The translations under genes and the position numbers were made by a program. 50,737 bases of DNA from Heyndrickxia coagulans DSM 1 = ATCC 7050 (GTDB lineage Bacteria; Bacillota; Bacilli; Bacillales; Bacillaceae_C), in contig NZ_ALAS01000287.1 in the NCBI RefSeq assembly GCF_000290615.1, forward strand, positions 1-50,737. The letters run 5' to 3'. Below are positions 39,008 through 50,712 of this stretch, piece by piece. Under the pieces are notes generated by a model. It was not told where the DNA came from. It saw only the letters and a program-made list of their open reading frames with translations, and did no database searches. Position 1 is the first letter of the stretch. The number at the start of each line of letters is the position of its first letter.

Positions 39008-39361
39008 ATATCCACAAATTTATGCCGGTTCATGCGGCGGCTCCTTGTCCGGGATTTCAGCATGGGCGAAAAGATGCGCGCAGCGGCAACATGCGGGTAC
39101 GGGCAAGGATGGCCATCACATGTTTTATTGAGACAGGCGCCTTTTTATAAAGAAAAGCATCGCAAATTTCTGGCCGTTTAAAAATGACAGCGCAAATTTT
39201 TACGAAAACGTCCATGCCGCAAGATCAGCGCCAAAGGGGTGGAAATAAATGTTCAGGATAAATACACCGGCACCCATTCTCAAGGCGGAATATGTTTAGA
39301 AATTTGGAAATGCCCGTGTTACAATGGAAATAACAAAACGGTACCGAAAAGGACAGGTTTT
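39008..39361 (+). other. Gap between yabT and tilS
   Basis: No gene is recognised in these 354 bases. TGTTACAAT at 39317-39325 is an extended -10 box that could drive tilS 37 bases on, with no good -35 box. An open frame runs into tilS from 39239 but its extra 41 codons are not conserved. Confidence 0.4.
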
Positions 39362-40798
39362 ATGCTCGCATTTGAGGACAACGTATTCCATTTTATCAGG
39401 AAACACCAGCTGATTGAGGCGGGAGACCATTTGCTCGTAGCGGTTTCCGGCGGGCCGGATTCCCTTGCGCTCCTCCACTTTCTCACTTCGCGGATAGAGC
39501 GCTTCCGTGTAAAGATAACAGCCGCCCATGTCAACCATATGCTAAGAGGGGAAGCGTCCCGTAAAGACCTTTTGTTTGTCAAAAGCTTCTGTGAATCTTG
39601 CCGTATCGGTTGTGAAACGGCAGAAATCCCGGTGCTGGAAAAAGCGGAGGAAGAAGGCCTTGGCATTGAAGAGGCAGCGAGAAAATACCGGTACGCTTTT
39701 CTCGCTGAAGCAATGGAGAAAACCGGCGCCAATAAAGTTGTACTGGGCCACCATGGCGATGACCAGATGGAAACGGTGCTTATGCGGCTTACCAGGGGCG
39801 CAGGCGGAAAGGGAAGGGCAGGCATTCCGTTTCGCCGGCCGTTTGCAAAGGGTGACATCATCCGCCCGCTGTTGGGCACGGCCAAAAAAGAAATCATAGA
39901 TTACTGCGCCCATTATCATCTGGAGCCGCGCACCGATGAAAGCAACGCATCCCCCGCCTTTGCAAGAAACCGGTTTCGCGCGTCCGTACTGCCTTTTCTA
40001 CAAAAAGAAAACCCGCGGGCCCATTTGCATTTTCAAAGATTCAGTGAAGAGCTTTTGGAAGATGAAACCTATCTTTACGGGCTGGCGCAGGAGAAATTAA
40101 AGCAGATGGCGGAAACAGGGCCCGGAACTTGCACGCTCGATCTCCGGAAGTTCAAAGAGATGCCTATGCCTTTACAAAGGCGGGCGATTCATCTAATATT
40201 AAAATATCTTTACAATGAAGACATAAAAGACGTCACAGCGATACATACAGATGCCGTTTTAAAACTGGCTTCAGGCTCCAATCCGTCCGGGAGCGCCGAT
40301 CTCCCCGGCGGATTAAAGGCTGTAAGGGATTACGGGCGCATGGCCTTTTCTTTCGGGCGCCGCCCCGCCCGTTCTGCATATCAATACGTCTTGGATGAAG
40401 GGATGAAGATTGATCTGCCGAACGGGTATACGATAAAGCTTGTAAAAAGCAAAATTTCATATTCATCCCTGCCAAAGAATATGCTATTATTACACATAAA
40501 CGACACTTCTCTCCCCCTTATTGTCCGTACAAGGAAACCGGGGGACAGAATTGAAGCAAAAGGACTAAATGGTTCAAAAAAGGTAAAAGATATATTTATT
40601 GATGAGAAAATTTCAAAGCCGGAGCGGGATTTGTGGCCGGTTGTAACCGATTCAAAAGGGAACATCCTGTGGCTTCCGAATCTGAAAAAAGCAAAATTTG
40701 AATCCGGGCTTATTTTACCTGATGAAACCTATTATGTCGTGCACTATTGTAAGCAAACAACTTCTAGGGGGCAATCGCAAGATGAATCAGGATATTGA
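39362..40798 (+). CDS. tilS: tRNA(Ile)-lysidine synthase
   Basis: TilS changes C34 of tRNA-Ile(CAU) to lysidine so that it reads AUA. The 478-residue protein has the PP-loop [15 protein letters not shown] (residues about 29-43), HVNHMLRG, the [10 protein letters not shown] motif and the C-terminal TilS domains. The ATG at 39362 gives the family length, with AAGGACAGG upstream. It overlaps hpt by 17 bases. Confidence 0.94.
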   Translation: MLAFEDNVFHFIRKHQLIEAGDHLLVAVSGGPDSLALLHFLTSRIERFRVKITAAHVNHMLRGEASRKDLLFVKSFCESCRIGCETAEIPVLEKAEEEGLGIEEAARKYRYAFLAEAMEKTGANKVVLGHHGDDQMETVLMRLTRGAGGKGRAGIPFRRPFAKGDIIRPLLGTAKKEIIDYCAHYHLEPRTDESNASPAFARNRFRASVLPFLQKENPRAHLHFQRFSEELLEDETYLYGLAQEKLKQMAETGPGTCTLDLRKFKEMPMPLQRRAIHLILKYLYNEDIKDVTAIHTDAVLKLASGSNPSGSADLPGGLKAVRDYGRMAFSFGRRPARSAYQYVLDEGMKIDLPNGYTIKLVKSKISYSSLPKNMLLLHINDTSLPLIVRTRKPGDRIEAKGLNGSKKVKDIFIDEKISKPERDLWPVVTDSKGNILWLPNLKKAKFESGLILPDETYYVVHYCKQTTSRGQSQDESGY

Positions 40799-41330
40799 AA
40801 AAATCCTAATTGCAGAAGAGGAAGTCCAGCGAAAAGTAAAGGAATTGGGGGAGCAGCTGACGAAGGAGTATGATGGCAGATTTCCGCTTGCAATCGGGGT
40901 ATTAAAAGGCGCCATGATGTTTATGGCCGATCTTGTCAAGCATATTGATACATATTTGGAAATGGATTTTATGGACGTATCGAGCTACGGGAATTCCACT
41001 GTTTCATCCGGGGAAGTCAAAATCTTAAAAGACTTGGATACCTCGGTGGAAGGGCGCGATGTCTTGATTATTGAAGACATTATTGACAGCGGGATGACGC
41101 TCAGTTACCTGGTTGAATTGTTCCGCTACCGGAAAGCAAAATCCATTAAAATCGTCACATTGCTCGACAAACCATCGGGACGGAAAGCGGACATCCAGGC
41201 TGACTACGTCGGTTTCATTGTCCCGGATGAATTCGTTGTCGGATACGGCCTTGATTATGCGGAAAAATACCGCAACCTTCCGTATATCGGCATCCTGAAG
41301 CCGGCTGTTTATACCCATGAGGGGGAATAA
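40782..41330 (+). CDS. hpt: Hypoxanthine phosphoribosyltransferase
   Basis: HprT salvages hypoxanthine (and guanine) using PRPP. The 182-residue protein has the PRPP motif [13 protein letters not shown] near residue 91 and [15 protein letters not shown] near the end. The ATG at 40782 matches the family start and has AGGGGG about ten bases upstream. In B. subtilis TilS and HprT act together on the ftsH promoter, and the three genes keep their order here. Confidence 0.95.
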   Translation: MNQDIEKILIAEEEVQRKVKELGEQLTKEYDGRFPLAIGVLKGAMMFMADLVKHIDTYLEMDFMDVSSYGNSTVSSGEVKILKDLDTSVEGRDVLIIEDIIDSGMTLSYLVELFRYRKAKSIKIVTLLDKPSGRKADIQADYVGFIVPDEFVVGYGLDYAEKYRNLPYIGILKPAVYTHEGE

Positions 41331-41428
41331 GAATTCCGGAAAAAGAGGACTATCCTTGTGAAATTCAGGCTATATGTATGGAAAAGCAGACGGTCTGTGA
41401 AAAAAAGATGAAAAACGGGTGCAAAATA

Positions 41429-41458
41429 TTGTTAAATTAAAAACCACTATAGTACTAT
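41429..41458 (+). promoter_or_regulatory. Candidate ftsH promoter
   Basis: TTGTTA (41429-41434) and TACTAT (41453-41458) are 18 bases apart in an AT-rich stretch 39 bases before ftsH. Confidence 0.4.
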
Positions 41459-41496
41459 TGAATATAGTTTTTTAAGACCGTGGGAGGAGGTAAGGA

Positions 41497-43509
41497 ATGA
41501 ATCGGATCTTCAGAAATACAATTTTCTACGTATTATTATTTGTCGTCTTGATCGGGATCGTAAGTTTTTTTAACCGCAGCAACGAAACGACGGAAACGAT
41601 ATCCTATGATCAATTTGTTTCTTATTTGGATAATGGCAGTGTAAAGAGTATAACAACGCAGCCTTCAAGGGGCGTTTATGAGATCCGGGGCCTGCTGAAA
41701 GACGGCAATAAACAGTTTATTACGTATGTCATGGATGACCAGTCCATGCTGAACCGGATCGATAAAGCGGCGCACGATCAAAAAGTGAAAGTCGATGTCC
41801 TCCAGGCAAAAGAAACGAATGGATGGGTTTCTTTCCTAACGTCCATTATTCCGTTCGTGATTATTTTCATTCTGTTCTTCTTCATGATGAATCAGGCACA
41901 GGGCGGGGGCGGCCGTGTCATGAATTTCGGGAAGAGCAAAGCAAGGCTTTACAATGACGACAAAAAGAAAGTCCGTTTCCGTGATGTTGCCGGCGCGGAT
42001 GAAGAGAAACAGGAACTTGTCGAAGTCGTCGAATTCTTAAAAGATCCGCGTAAGTTTTCCGAACTGGGTGCCCGTATACCGAAAGGCGTACTACTTGTCG
42101 GGCCTCCGGGAACCGGTAAAACATTGCTGGCAAGGGCAGTTGCAGGTGAAGCAGGGGTTCCTTTCTTCTCCATCAGCGGTTCAGATTTTGTCGAAATGTT
42201 TGTCGGTGTCGGTGCAAGCCGGGTTCGTGATTTGTTTGAAAATGCGAAGAAGAACGCGCCTTGTATTATCTTTATTGATGAAATTGACGCAGTCGGGCGC
42301 CAGCGTGGTGCAGGGCTCGGCGGCGGTCATGATGAACGCGAACAGACGTTGAACCAGCTGCTTGTTGAAATGGACGGATTCAGCGCCAATGAAGGGATCA
42401 TCATTATTGCGGCAACAAACCGCCCGGATATTCTTGATCCTGCGCTTCTGCGGCCGGGGCGTTTTGACCGCCAGATTACGGTTGACCGGCCGGATGTCCA
42501 CGGGCGTGAAGCTGTACTGCGTGTCCATGCGCGCAATAAACCGCTTGACCCGTCCGTCGATTTAAAAGCGATTGCCCAGCGGACACCGGGTTTTTCCGGA
42601 GCCGATTTGGAAAACCTGCTCAATGAAGCAGCGTTGATTGCGGCGAGGGCTTCCAAGAAAAAAATTGACATGCAGGACATTGATGAAGCGACAGACCGCG
42701 TCATTGCCGGACCGGCGAAAAAGAGCCGGGTCATTTCAGAAAAAGAACGCAATATTGTGGCCTTCCATGAATCTGGGCATACCGTTATCGGGCTCGTGCT
42801 CGATGAAGCGGAAATTGTCCAGAAAGTGACCATTGTGCCGCGCGGACAGGCCGGCGGGTATGCGATGATGGTGCCGAAGGAAGACCGTTACTTCATGACA
42901 AAACCGGAATTGCTCGATAAGATTACGGGGCTTCTTGGCGGTCGTGTATCCGAGGAGATTACGTTCGGTGAAGTGTCAACGGGTGCATCCAACGACTTTG
43001 AACGCGCAACCGGCATTGCGAGAAGGATGGTAACTGAATTCGGGATGAGCGATAAGCTCGGCCCTCTCCAGTTCGGTTCTTCGCAAGGCCAGGTATTTTT
43101 GGGCAGAGACATTAACAATGACCAAAATTATTCCGATAAAATTGCTTACGAAATTGATACGGAAATTCAAAATATCATCAAAACCTGTTATGAACGGGCA
43201 CGGCAGATCTTGCTCGAACACCGCGACAAGCTGGAGCTGATCGCAAAAACGCTGCTTGAAGTGGAAACATTGGATGCTAAACAAATCAAGCATCTGTTTG
43301 AACACGGCACGTTGCCAGAACCGTCTGCGAAGCCACAGGATCCGGCTGAAATCGGCGGGACCGAGCCGCGCGTGAACCTGCAGCCGAAGCAGGGCGGCAT
43401 AAAAGAAGTGGATCCAGGTGCCGGAAATAATTCGGATAACGGGATGCCGGAAGAAAAGCGCCCGGGGAAACTGGGGCCGTCAAGACCGGCAGATGATGAC
43501 CAGCTTTAA
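41497..43509 (+). CDS. ftsH: ATP-dependent zinc metalloprotease FtsH
   Basis: FtsH degrades membrane and soluble regulatory proteins. The 670-residue protein has two membrane segments (about 6-26 and 108-130), an AAA+ module (Walker A GPPGTGKT near 202, Walker B IIFIDEID, the SRH region RPGRFDRQ), and the zinc site HESGH near 425. Serine at the third position of that motif is a small variant of the common HEAGH. The acidic proline-rich tail is species-variable. GGGAGGAGG precedes the ATG. Confidence 0.97.
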   Translation: MNRIFRNTIFYVLLFVVLIGIVSFFNRSNETTETISYDQFVSYLDNGSVKSITTQPSRGVYEIRGLLKDGNKQFITYVMDDQSMLNRIDKAAHDQKVKVDVLQAKETNGWVSFLTSIIPFVIIFILFFFMMNQAQGGGGRVMNFGKSKARLYNDDKKKVRFRDVAGADEEKQELVEVVEFLKDPRKFSELGARIPKGVLLVGPPGTGKTLLARAVAGEAGVPFFSISGSDFVEMFVGVGASRVRDLFENAKKNAPCIIFIDEIDAVGRQRGAGLGGGHDEREQTLNQLLVEMDGFSANEGIIIIAATNRPDILDPALLRPGRFDRQITVDRPDVHGREAVLRVHARNKPLDPSVDLKAIAQRTPGFSGADLENLLNEAALIAARASKKKIDMQDIDEATDRVIAGPAKKSRVISEKERNIVAFHESGHTVIGLVLDEAEIVQKVTIVPRGQAGGYAMMVPKEDRYFMTKPELLDKITGLLGGRVSEEITFGEVSTGASNDFERATGIARRMVTEFGMSDKLGPLQFGSSQGQVFLGRDINNDQNYSDKIAYEIDTEIQNIIKTCYERARQILLEHRDKLELIAKTLLEVETLDAKQIKHLFEHGTLPEPSAKPQDPAEIGGTEPRVNLQPKQGGIKEVDPGAGNNSDNGMPEEKRPGKLGPSRPADDDQL

Positions 43510-43532
43510 TATTGTGTAAAACCACTTTAAAA

Positions 43533-43564
43533 AGCACCGTCTGAAAAAAAGGCGGTGTTTTTTT
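43533..43564 (+). terminator. ftsH terminator
   Basis: CACCGTC pairs with GGCGGTG (one G-U) around seven A residues and is followed by TTTTTTT. Confidence 0.8.
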
Positions 43565-43611
43565 ATGGCAGCGGGAACCAAATGAAAGCATTCTCTAAAT
43601 CACGGAGATTA

Positions 43612-43620
43612 TGGTATGAT
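43612..43620 (+). promoter_or_regulatory. Extended -10 promoter for coaX
   Basis: TGGTATGAT is an extended -10 box 42 bases before the coaX start. The -35 region (TTCTCT) is weak. Confidence 0.45.
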
Positions 43621-43662
43621 GGTTGCATAAAAACTAAACAGAAAAACAAAGTGGTGAGCATA

Positions 43663-44433
43663 ATGTTATTGGTGATCGATGTTGGGAATACAAACATTGT
43701 ATTAGGTGTATACGATAAAGATGAATTAAAATACCATTGGCGCATTCAAACAGTAAGGGATAAAACAGAAGACGAATACGGCATGTCCATGAAAGCCTTG
43801 TTCCGCCATGTCGGCATTCACTTTAAAGATATTACCGGCATTATTATTTCTTCTGTGGTGCCCCCGATCATGTACGCACTGGAGCGGATGTGCAGCAAAT
43901 ATTTCCACGTTTCGCCGCTGATCGTCGGCCCGGGGGTTAAAACAGGGCTCGACATTAAATATGATAATCCGCGTGAGGTCGGGGCAGACCGGATTGTCAA
44001 TGCAGTCGCCGGCATCCACGAATACGGCAGCCCGTTAATTATTGTCGACTTCGGGACAGCAACCACTTATTGTTATATTAACGAGGAAAAGCAGTATATG
44101 GGGGGAGCCATTGCGCCGGGCATCAGCATCTCGGCGGAAGCCCTGTACTCGAGAGCGGCAAAACTGCCCCGGATAGAAATCGCGAGCCCGGATGATATTA
44201 TTGGCCGGAACACCGTCAGCGCCATGCAGGCAGGCATTGTTTTCGGCTATGTCGGGCAGGTTGAAGGTATCGTGTCCCGGATGAAAGCAAAAAGTAAAAA
44301 AGACCCGGTCGTCATTGCAACAGGCGGGCATGCGCCCCTCATTGCAAAAGAATCAAAAAGCATTGATATTGTCGACCAATTTTTGACTTTAAAAGGGTTG
44401 CACTTGATTTATAACCGAAACTTACAGCATTAA
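43663..44433 (+). CDS. coaX: Type III pantothenate kinase
   Basis: CoaX phosphorylates pantothenate, the first step of coenzyme A synthesis. The 256-residue protein has the ASKHA-fold motifs [12 protein letters not shown] (residues 4-15), [11 protein letters not shown], and [11 protein letters not shown] near residue 127. The ATG at 43663 is chosen because GGTGAG lies upstream and the family begins [10 protein letters not shown]. hslO follows after 15 bases. Confidence 0.95.
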   Translation: MLLVIDVGNTNIVLGVYDKDELKYHWRIQTVRDKTEDEYGMSMKALFRHVGIHFKDITGIIISSVVPPIMYALERMCSKYFHVSPLIVGPGVKTGLDIKYDNPREVGADRIVNAVAGIHEYGSPLIIVDFGTATTYCYINEEKQYMGGAIAPGISISAEALYSRAAKLPRIEIASPDDIIGRNTVSAMQAGIVFGYVGQVEGIVSRMKAKSKKDPVVIATGGHAPLIAKESKSIDIVDQFLTLKGLHLIYNRNLQH

Positions 44434-44448
44434 AGGAGGATTTTTCTT

Positions 44449-45330
44449 TTGGCGGATTATTTAATTAAAGCATTAGCGTATGACGGACAGGTCCGGGCAT
44501 ACGCTGCGGACACAACGGAAACCGTTGGAGAAGCGCAACGGAGGCACTACACCTGGCCGACGGCTTCCGCCGCGCTGGGCAGAACGTTAACAGCAGGGGC
44601 GATGATGGGGGCCATGCTGAAGGGGGATGAAAAAATTACGATCAAAGTGGAAGGCGGCGGCCCGATCGGTGTCATTCTGGTAGATGCGAATGCACACGGG
44701 GAAGTCCGGGGCTATGTTACCAATCCGCAAACCCATTTTGATTTAAACAAAAAAGGAAAGCTGGATGTCCGGCGTGCAGTCGGGACAGACGGGACGCTTA
44801 CCGTTGTGAAAGACCTCGGACTGCGCGAGCATTTTTCAGGCCAGGTTCCGCTTGTATCCGGCGAGCTTGGCGAAGATTTTACGTATTATTTTGCCGCTTC
44901 CGAACAAGTGCCATCTGCAGTCGGTGTCGGGGTGCTGGTCAATCCTGACAACACGATTCTGGCTGCCGGCGGGTTTATCATCCAGTTGATGCCGGGAACA
45001 GACGAGAAAGTCATCTCGGAAATTGAAAATAAAATTTCCGATACCGCGCCGATTTCCGAACTCATCCGCGAGGGGCTTTCGCCGGAAGAAATATTGGCAA
45101 ATCTGCTCGGCAAAGAAAATGTGCAGATATTGGAGAAAATGGCAGTACGGTTTGAATGCACCTGCTCCAAAGAAAAATTTGCTTCTGCCATGATCGGCCT
45201 CGGCAAACAGGAGCTCCGGGACATGATCGAGGAAGACGGACAAGCTGAAGCCGTCTGCCATTTTTGCCGCCAAAAATACCATTTCAGTCGTGAAGATCTG
45301 GAACAAATGCTTGAAGAAGCAAAAGGGTAA
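44449..45330 (+). CDS. hslO: Hsp33 redox-regulated chaperone
   Basis: Hsp33 is a holdase that becomes active when its zinc cysteines are oxidised. The 293-residue protein has the core domain (residues 1-230) and a C-terminal zinc site with CTC (near 239) and CHFC (near 270). The start is a TTG at 44449 with AAAGGAGGA eight bases upstream. In B. subtilis yacD and cysK follow; yacD is missing here. Confidence 0.95.
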   Translation: MADYLIKALAYDGQVRAYAADTTETVGEAQRRHYTWPTASAALGRTLTAGAMMGAMLKGDEKITIKVEGGGPIGVILVDANAHGEVRGYVTNPQTHFDLNKKGKLDVRRAVGTDGTLTVVKDLGLREHFSGQVPLVSGELGEDFTYYFAASEQVPSAVGVGVLVNPDNTILAAGGFIIQLMPGTDEKVISEIENKISDTAPISELIREGLSPEEILANLLGKENVQILEKMAVRFECTCSKEKFASAMIGLGKQELRDMIEEDGQAEAVCHFCRQKYHFSREDLEQMLEEAKG

Positions 45331-45573
45331 GGTAAAAGCCGTGAGGGCAGGAGATTTTCAGCAAAACGGCCTTCCTTTTCAGATGAATGCGGGCCCCTCG
45401 AGCGCGAATAGGCAGCTTTTAACCAAGTTGGCTAACCGGGGCCGGCCTGTTCGATTGCCGGAAGCTTGCCCCGCCGTTTGATCAAGAAGACCCGGCGCCA
45501 GTGGCTAAAAAAGCGACTCTTTGCCGTTTCCGTTTTCTTAGGCACTTTGTCATAGAATAGCAAGGCGTTTTGG

Positions 45574-45602
45574 TTGACAATTGCGTAAAAAGATGTTAAT
45601 TT
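45574..45602 (+). promoter_or_regulatory. Sigma-A promoter for cysK
   Basis: Perfect TTGACA (45574-45579) and TAATTT (45597-45602) are 17 bases apart. Confidence 0.7.
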
Positions 45603-45610
45603 TTAGATAT

Positions 45611-45634
45611 TAAACCAATAAAAATACTCGGAAT
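45611..45634 (+). promoter_or_regulatory. CymR-like operator at cysK
   Basis: The stretch contains ACCAATAAAAATACTCGGAA, close to the CymR target with its GGAAT end, and covers the expected transcription start. CymR with CysK as partner represses cysteine genes in B. subtilis, so this would be feedback control. Confidence 0.55.
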
Positions 45635-45649
45635 ATGGAGTGGATGATT

Positions 45650-46576
45650 TTGGCAAAGTATGTGAACTCTGTTGCTGAATTGGTCGGCAACACACCGGTT
45701 GTAAAAGTAAACCGTCTGACAAATGAAAATGATGCAGAAGTTTATTTGAAGCTGGAATATTTCAATCCGGCCAGCAGTGTCAAAGACCGGATTGCCCTTG
45801 CAATGATTGAAGACGCTGAACAAAAAGGGCGCTTAAAACCAGGCGACACCATTGTTGAACCGACAAGCGGCAACACGGGAATCGGGCTTGCAATGATTGC
45901 GGCTGCAAAAGGATACAAAGCTGTCATTGTCATGCCGGAAACAATGAGCATGGAACGCCGCAGCCTGCTGCGTGCATACGGGGCAAAGCTCGTTTTAACC
46001 CCGGGCTCTGAAGGCATTAAAGGTGCAGTAAACAAAGCGGAACAACTTGTAAAAGAAAACGGCTATTTTATGCCGCAGCAATTCAAAAACCCGGCCAACC
46101 CGGAAATCCACCGTTTGACAACCGGTAAAGAAATTATTGAACAAATGGGAGACCAGCTCGATGCATTCGTTGCCGGTGTCGGCACCGGCGGAACGATTAC
46201 AGGGGCTGGCCAGGCGCTGCGCGAAGCTTATCCGGGCATCAAAATTTATGCGGTTGAACCGGATGACTCCCCGCTGTTGTCTGAAGGCAAACCGGGCCCG
46301 CACAAAATCCAGGGGATCGGCACCAACTTTGTCCCTGAAACACTCGATAAAGAAATTTACGATGAAATTATCCGTGTCACAACGGACCAGGCTTTCAAAG
46401 CGGCAAAAGATACAGCTGCAAAAGAAGGCATTCTCGGCGGGATTTCTTCCGGCGCTGCTGTTTATGCCGCGCTTGAAGTGGCGAAAAAACTCGGCAAAGG
46501 CAAAAAAGTGCTTGCCATCATTCCGGATACCGGCGAACGCTATTTGAGTACCCCGCTTTACCAGTTTGAAGACTAA
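45650..46576 (+). CDS. cysK: O-acetylserine (thiol)-lyase / cysteine synthase
   Basis: CysK makes cysteine from O-acetylserine and sulfide with PLP. The 308-residue protein has the PLP lysine in [10 protein letters not shown] near residue 44, the substrate loop PTSGNTGIG, and the phosphate loop GTGGT near 178. The TTG at 45650 has GGAGTGG six bases upstream. In B. subtilis CysK is also the partner of CymR. The pab genes that follow it there are absent here. Confidence 0.95.
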   Translation: MAKYVNSVAELVGNTPVVKVNRLTNENDAEVYLKLEYFNPASSVKDRIALAMIEDAEQKGRLKPGDTIVEPTSGNTGIGLAMIAAAKGYKAVIVMPETMSMERRSLLRAYGAKLVLTPGSEGIKGAVNKAEQLVKENGYFMPQQFKNPANPEIHRLTTGKEIIEQMGDQLDAFVAGVGTGGTITGAGQALREAYPGIKIYAVEPDDSPLLSEGKPGPHKIQGIGTNFVPETLDKEIYDEIIRVTTDQAFKAAKDTAAKEGILGGISSGAAVYAALEVAKKLGKGKKVLAIIPDTGERYLSTPLYQFED

Positions 46577-46583
46577 GAACGGC

Positions 46584-46619
46584 AAAACCCGCGGAGGAAC
46601 GGCCCCCGCGGGTTTTTCT
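46584..46619 (+). terminator. cysK terminator
   Basis: AACCCGCGG (46586-46594) pairs with CCGCGGGTT (46606-46614) followed by TTT. Confidence 0.9.
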
Positions 46620-46768
46620 TTTCGCAAACCTATGTATGCGGGTTGAAACGCAACCCCCTTCCTGCCTGAACAGTAAAGATTGGGATTTTCAGTGCAGGAC
46701 CCGGGCCCGCTGCGGGAAGCCGGCATCTTTGCATATCGTATTAATCCCCGGCTGCGGATGTGGTAGAC

Positions 46769-46774
46769 TATAAT
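46769..46774 (+). promoter_or_regulatory. Possible -10 box for folP-folB-folK
   Basis: A perfect TATAAT lies 31 bases before folP. No -35 box is seen at 17 bases, so this is tentative. With the pab genes missing, the fol genes need their own promoter. Confidence 0.35.
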
Positions 46775-46804
46775 TATTGAACTGAGAAAAGGGGAGAACA
46801 GAAG

Positions 46805-47626
46805 TTGAAGTGTGGTCCGTTTACGTTCGACTTTACCCGAAAAACCTATGTGATGGGCATATTAAATGTAACGCCCGACTCTTTTTCGGACGGAGGGAAT
46901 TTTTTTCAGCCTGAAAAAGCGGTGGAACATGCGTATCAGATGGTACAGGACGGTGCCGATCTGCTCGATATTGGCGGAGAGTCGACAAGGCCGGGGCATC
47001 AGCCGATATCAGCGGAGGAAGAACTGGACAGAATCTTGCCGGTCATTCATTCTGTGGCAGGAAAAGTCCAGGCGCCGCTTTCTGTTGATACGTATAAAGC
47101 GAGAACTGCGGAAGAAGCAATAAAAGCGGGCGCACATATCATCAATGATGTATGGGGGGCAAAACGGGATCCGGAAATCGCCGATGTAGCCGCACAGTAC
47201 GATGTTCCGATTATTTTAATGCATAACCGCGAAAACCCGCAATATGAACATTTTATGCGGGACTGTTTGAACGATCTGTATGAAAGCATTACGATTGCAA
47301 AAAAAGCAGGTGTCGAAGACCGGCAAATCATCCTCGATCCGGGTATCGGGTTTGCGAAAGGTTTTCAGGAAAACATGGAAATGATGCGGAACCTCGACAA
47401 ACTTGTTGGACTCGGCTATCCCGTCCTGCTTGCTGCTTCAAGAAAGCGCATAATCGGAAGCGTGCTCGGGCTGCCGACTGGCGAAAGAATGGAAGGCACC
47501 GGGGCGGTATGCTGCTTTGGCATCATGAAAGGCTGCCATATGGTCCGTGTCCACGATGTAAAACCCGTAAGCAGAATGGTGAAAATGATGGACGCCCTCG
47601 TCGGAAAAGGGGAACAGGATGGATAA
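46805..47626 (+). CDS. folP: Dihydropteroate synthase
   Basis: FolP (Sul) joins p-aminobenzoate to the pterin pyrophosphate and is the target of sulfonamides. The 273-residue protein has both family signatures, ILNVTPDSFSDGG (residues about 19-31) and GGESTRPG near 58, then the DPGIGF and SRKR loops. The start is a TTG at 46805 with AGGGGAG upstream. It overlaps folB by 8 bases. Confidence 0.95.
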   Translation: MKCGPFTFDFTRKTYVMGILNVTPDSFSDGGNFFQPEKAVEHAYQMVQDGADLLDIGGESTRPGHQPISAEEELDRILPVIHSVAGKVQAPLSVDTYKARTAEEAIKAGAHIINDVWGAKRDPEIADVAAQYDVPIILMHNRENPQYEHFMRDCLNDLYESITIAKKAGVEDRQIILDPGIGFAKGFQENMEMMRNLDKLVGLGYPVLLAASRKRIIGSVLGLPTGERMEGTGAVCCFGIMKGCHMVRVHDVKPVSRMVKMMDALVGKGEQDG

Positions 47627-47987
47627 AATTTATATTCATGATATGGAATTTTACGGTTACCACGGCGTATTGCCCGAGGAAAACAAACTGGGCCAGCGCT
47701 TCCGTGTATCCATCGTGCTTGGTCTGGATTTAAAGTGGGCGGGCGAAACCGACCGGCTGGAAGAAACCGTCAGTTATGCGGATGTCTATGCATGCGTGGA
47801 AAAAATTGTTGAAGGGCAGCCTTTCAAGCTCCTTGAAGCTGTTGCAGAAAAACTGGCTGCTTCCATTCTCGCTTTATATGAAAAAGTTGCGGAAGTCACA
47901 GTCAAAGTAACCAAACCGGACCCGCCCATTCCCGGCCATTACAAGTCCGTTGCGGTAGAAATTACAAGGAGAAGAAAGAATGGATAA
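47619..47987 (+). CDS. folB: Dihydroneopterin aldolase
   Basis: FolB cleaves dihydroneopterin to 6-hydroxymethyl-dihydropterin, the step before FolK. The 122-residue protein has FYGYHGVLPEEN (residues 11-22), TVSYADVY, and VTVKVTKPDPPIPGHY with the usual catalytic lysine. It overlaps folP and folK by 8 bases each, so the three are translated together. Confidence 0.95.
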   Translation: MDKIYIHDMEFYGYHGVLPEENKLGQRFRVSIVLGLDLKWAGETDRLEETVSYADVYACVEKIVEGQPFKLLEAVAEKLAASILALYEKVAEVTVKVTKPDPPIPGHYKSVAVEITRRRKNG

Positions 47988-48498
47988 TCTCGCTTATTTG
48001 GCACTCGGATCCAATATTGAACCGCGATTTGATTATCTTCAGCACGCCGTCCGGTTGCTTGGAAACAACCCGGGCATAAAGGTTTGCAAAGCTTCATCCA
48101 TTTATGAAACCGAACCTGTCGGGTACACAGACCAGGGACAGTTTTTAAACATGGCTGTCAAAATTGAAACGGGGTTATCCCCTTTTGGCCTGCTCGCTGC
48201 CTGCCTTGAGATTGAAAAAAAGTTACGGAGAAAAAGGAAAATTCATTGGGGGCCGCGGACAATAGACCTTGACATTTTGTTGTATAATCAGGAAAATATG
48301 AAAACAGAGAATCTTACCATTCCGCACCCGCGCATGCATGAACGGGCATTTGTTTTGGTTCCCCTCACGGAATTGGACAATGCACTTTGCGACCCTGTAA
48401 CCAAAATCCCGTATGCGGAGCTGCTGAAAAAATGCGCAGACAAAGAAGGCGTCCGGCTGTGGAAACAGATCACAGGGGATACTGCTTTCTTGCCATAA
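47980..48498 (+). CDS. folK: 6-hydroxymethyl-7,8-dihydropterin pyrophosphokinase
   Basis: FolK makes the pyrophosphate substrate of FolP. The 172-residue protein has LALGSNIEPR (residues 6-15), YETEPVGYTDQ, the signature WGPRTIDLDILLY near residue 90, and PHPRMHERAFVL. It ends the fol cluster. In B. subtilis yazB and dusB follow before lysS; here only a gap does. Confidence 0.95.
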   Translation: MDNLAYLALGSNIEPRFDYLQHAVRLLGNNPGIKVCKASSIYETEPVGYTDQGQFLNMAVKIETGLSPFGLLAACLEIEKKLRRKRKIHWGPRTIDLDILLYNQENMKTENLTIPHPRMHERAFVLVPLTELDNALCDPVTKIPYAELLKKCADKEGVRLWKQITGDTAFLP

Positions 48499-50316
<1,818 letters not shown>

Positions 50317-50331
50317 GCAAAGCAAAACTTA

Positions 50332-50365
50332 CAAAAAGCAGCGGGGCAGGAACCGCTGCTTTTTG
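50332..50365. terminator. lysS terminator (bidirectional)
   Basis: CAAAAAGCAGCGG (50332-50344) pairs with CCGCTGCTTTTTG (50353-50365) across an 8-base loop. Confidence 0.9.
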
Positions 50366-50510
50366 TAAACATCATTTTAATATAATATTAACGTTCAAGC
50401 GGCTGGTTTTTTGTGAATTGTATTGGCTACGGCCAGCGGTAAGCCTTTTTCTTGTTTTGCTGAAAGAGAGCAGGCTTCAGCTTGTTTGAAAAATAAATGG
50501 CGAAAAGCTG
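50366..50510. other. Upstream part of the rRNA promoter region
   Basis: No gene is seen. An imperfect GGCT/AAGCC hairpin with a TTTTT tail lies at about 50425-50450, perhaps a barrier to read-through into the rRNA operon. Confidence 0.35.
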
Positions 50511-50539
50511 TTGCATTCGTACCAAATACATGGTATAGT
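50511..50539 (+). promoter_or_regulatory. rRNA operon promoter P1
   Basis: TTGCAT (50511-50516) and TATAGT (50534-50539) are 17 bases apart. Confidence 0.75.
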
Positions 50540-50593
50540 ATTATTCGTTGGCTAATTAAATGCCTGCTTAAAAATACAGATTTGAAAAAGTTG

Positions 50594-50622
50594 TTGACAA
50601 TAGTATTTGTTTGCAGTAGAAT
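50594..50622 (+). promoter_or_regulatory. rRNA operon promoter P2
   Basis: TTGACA (50594-50599) and TAGAAT (50617-50622) are 17 bases apart, 90 bases before 16S. Tandem P1-P2 is the usual Bacillus rRNA layout. Confidence 0.85.
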
Positions 50623-50712
50623 ATTAAAGTCGCTTAGAAAACAACTTAGATTGTTCCTTGAAAACTGGACAAAACGAAACGTCAAATTCTTTTTGAGCTT
50701 TTATCAAACATC

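Larger units (their letters stand above)
45331..45649 (+). other. Gap between hslO and cysK, where yacD is normally found
   Basis: No intact gene lies here. A short frame from a TTG at 45478 to a stop at 45555 encodes a basic then hydrophobic stretch (KKRLFAVSVFLGTL) like the signal peptide of the PrsA-like YacD; it may be its last remnant. The cysK promoter and operator follow. Confidence 0.4.

Noticed and set aside
39239-39361. N-terminal extension of TilS starting at 39239
   Set aside because: The extra residues are not conserved, and the ATG at 39362 gives the normal TilS start with a ribosome site.
40698-40781. N-terminal extension of Hpt within tilS
   Set aside because: It is an open frame inside tilS; the ATG at 40782 has AGGGGG upstream and matches the family start.
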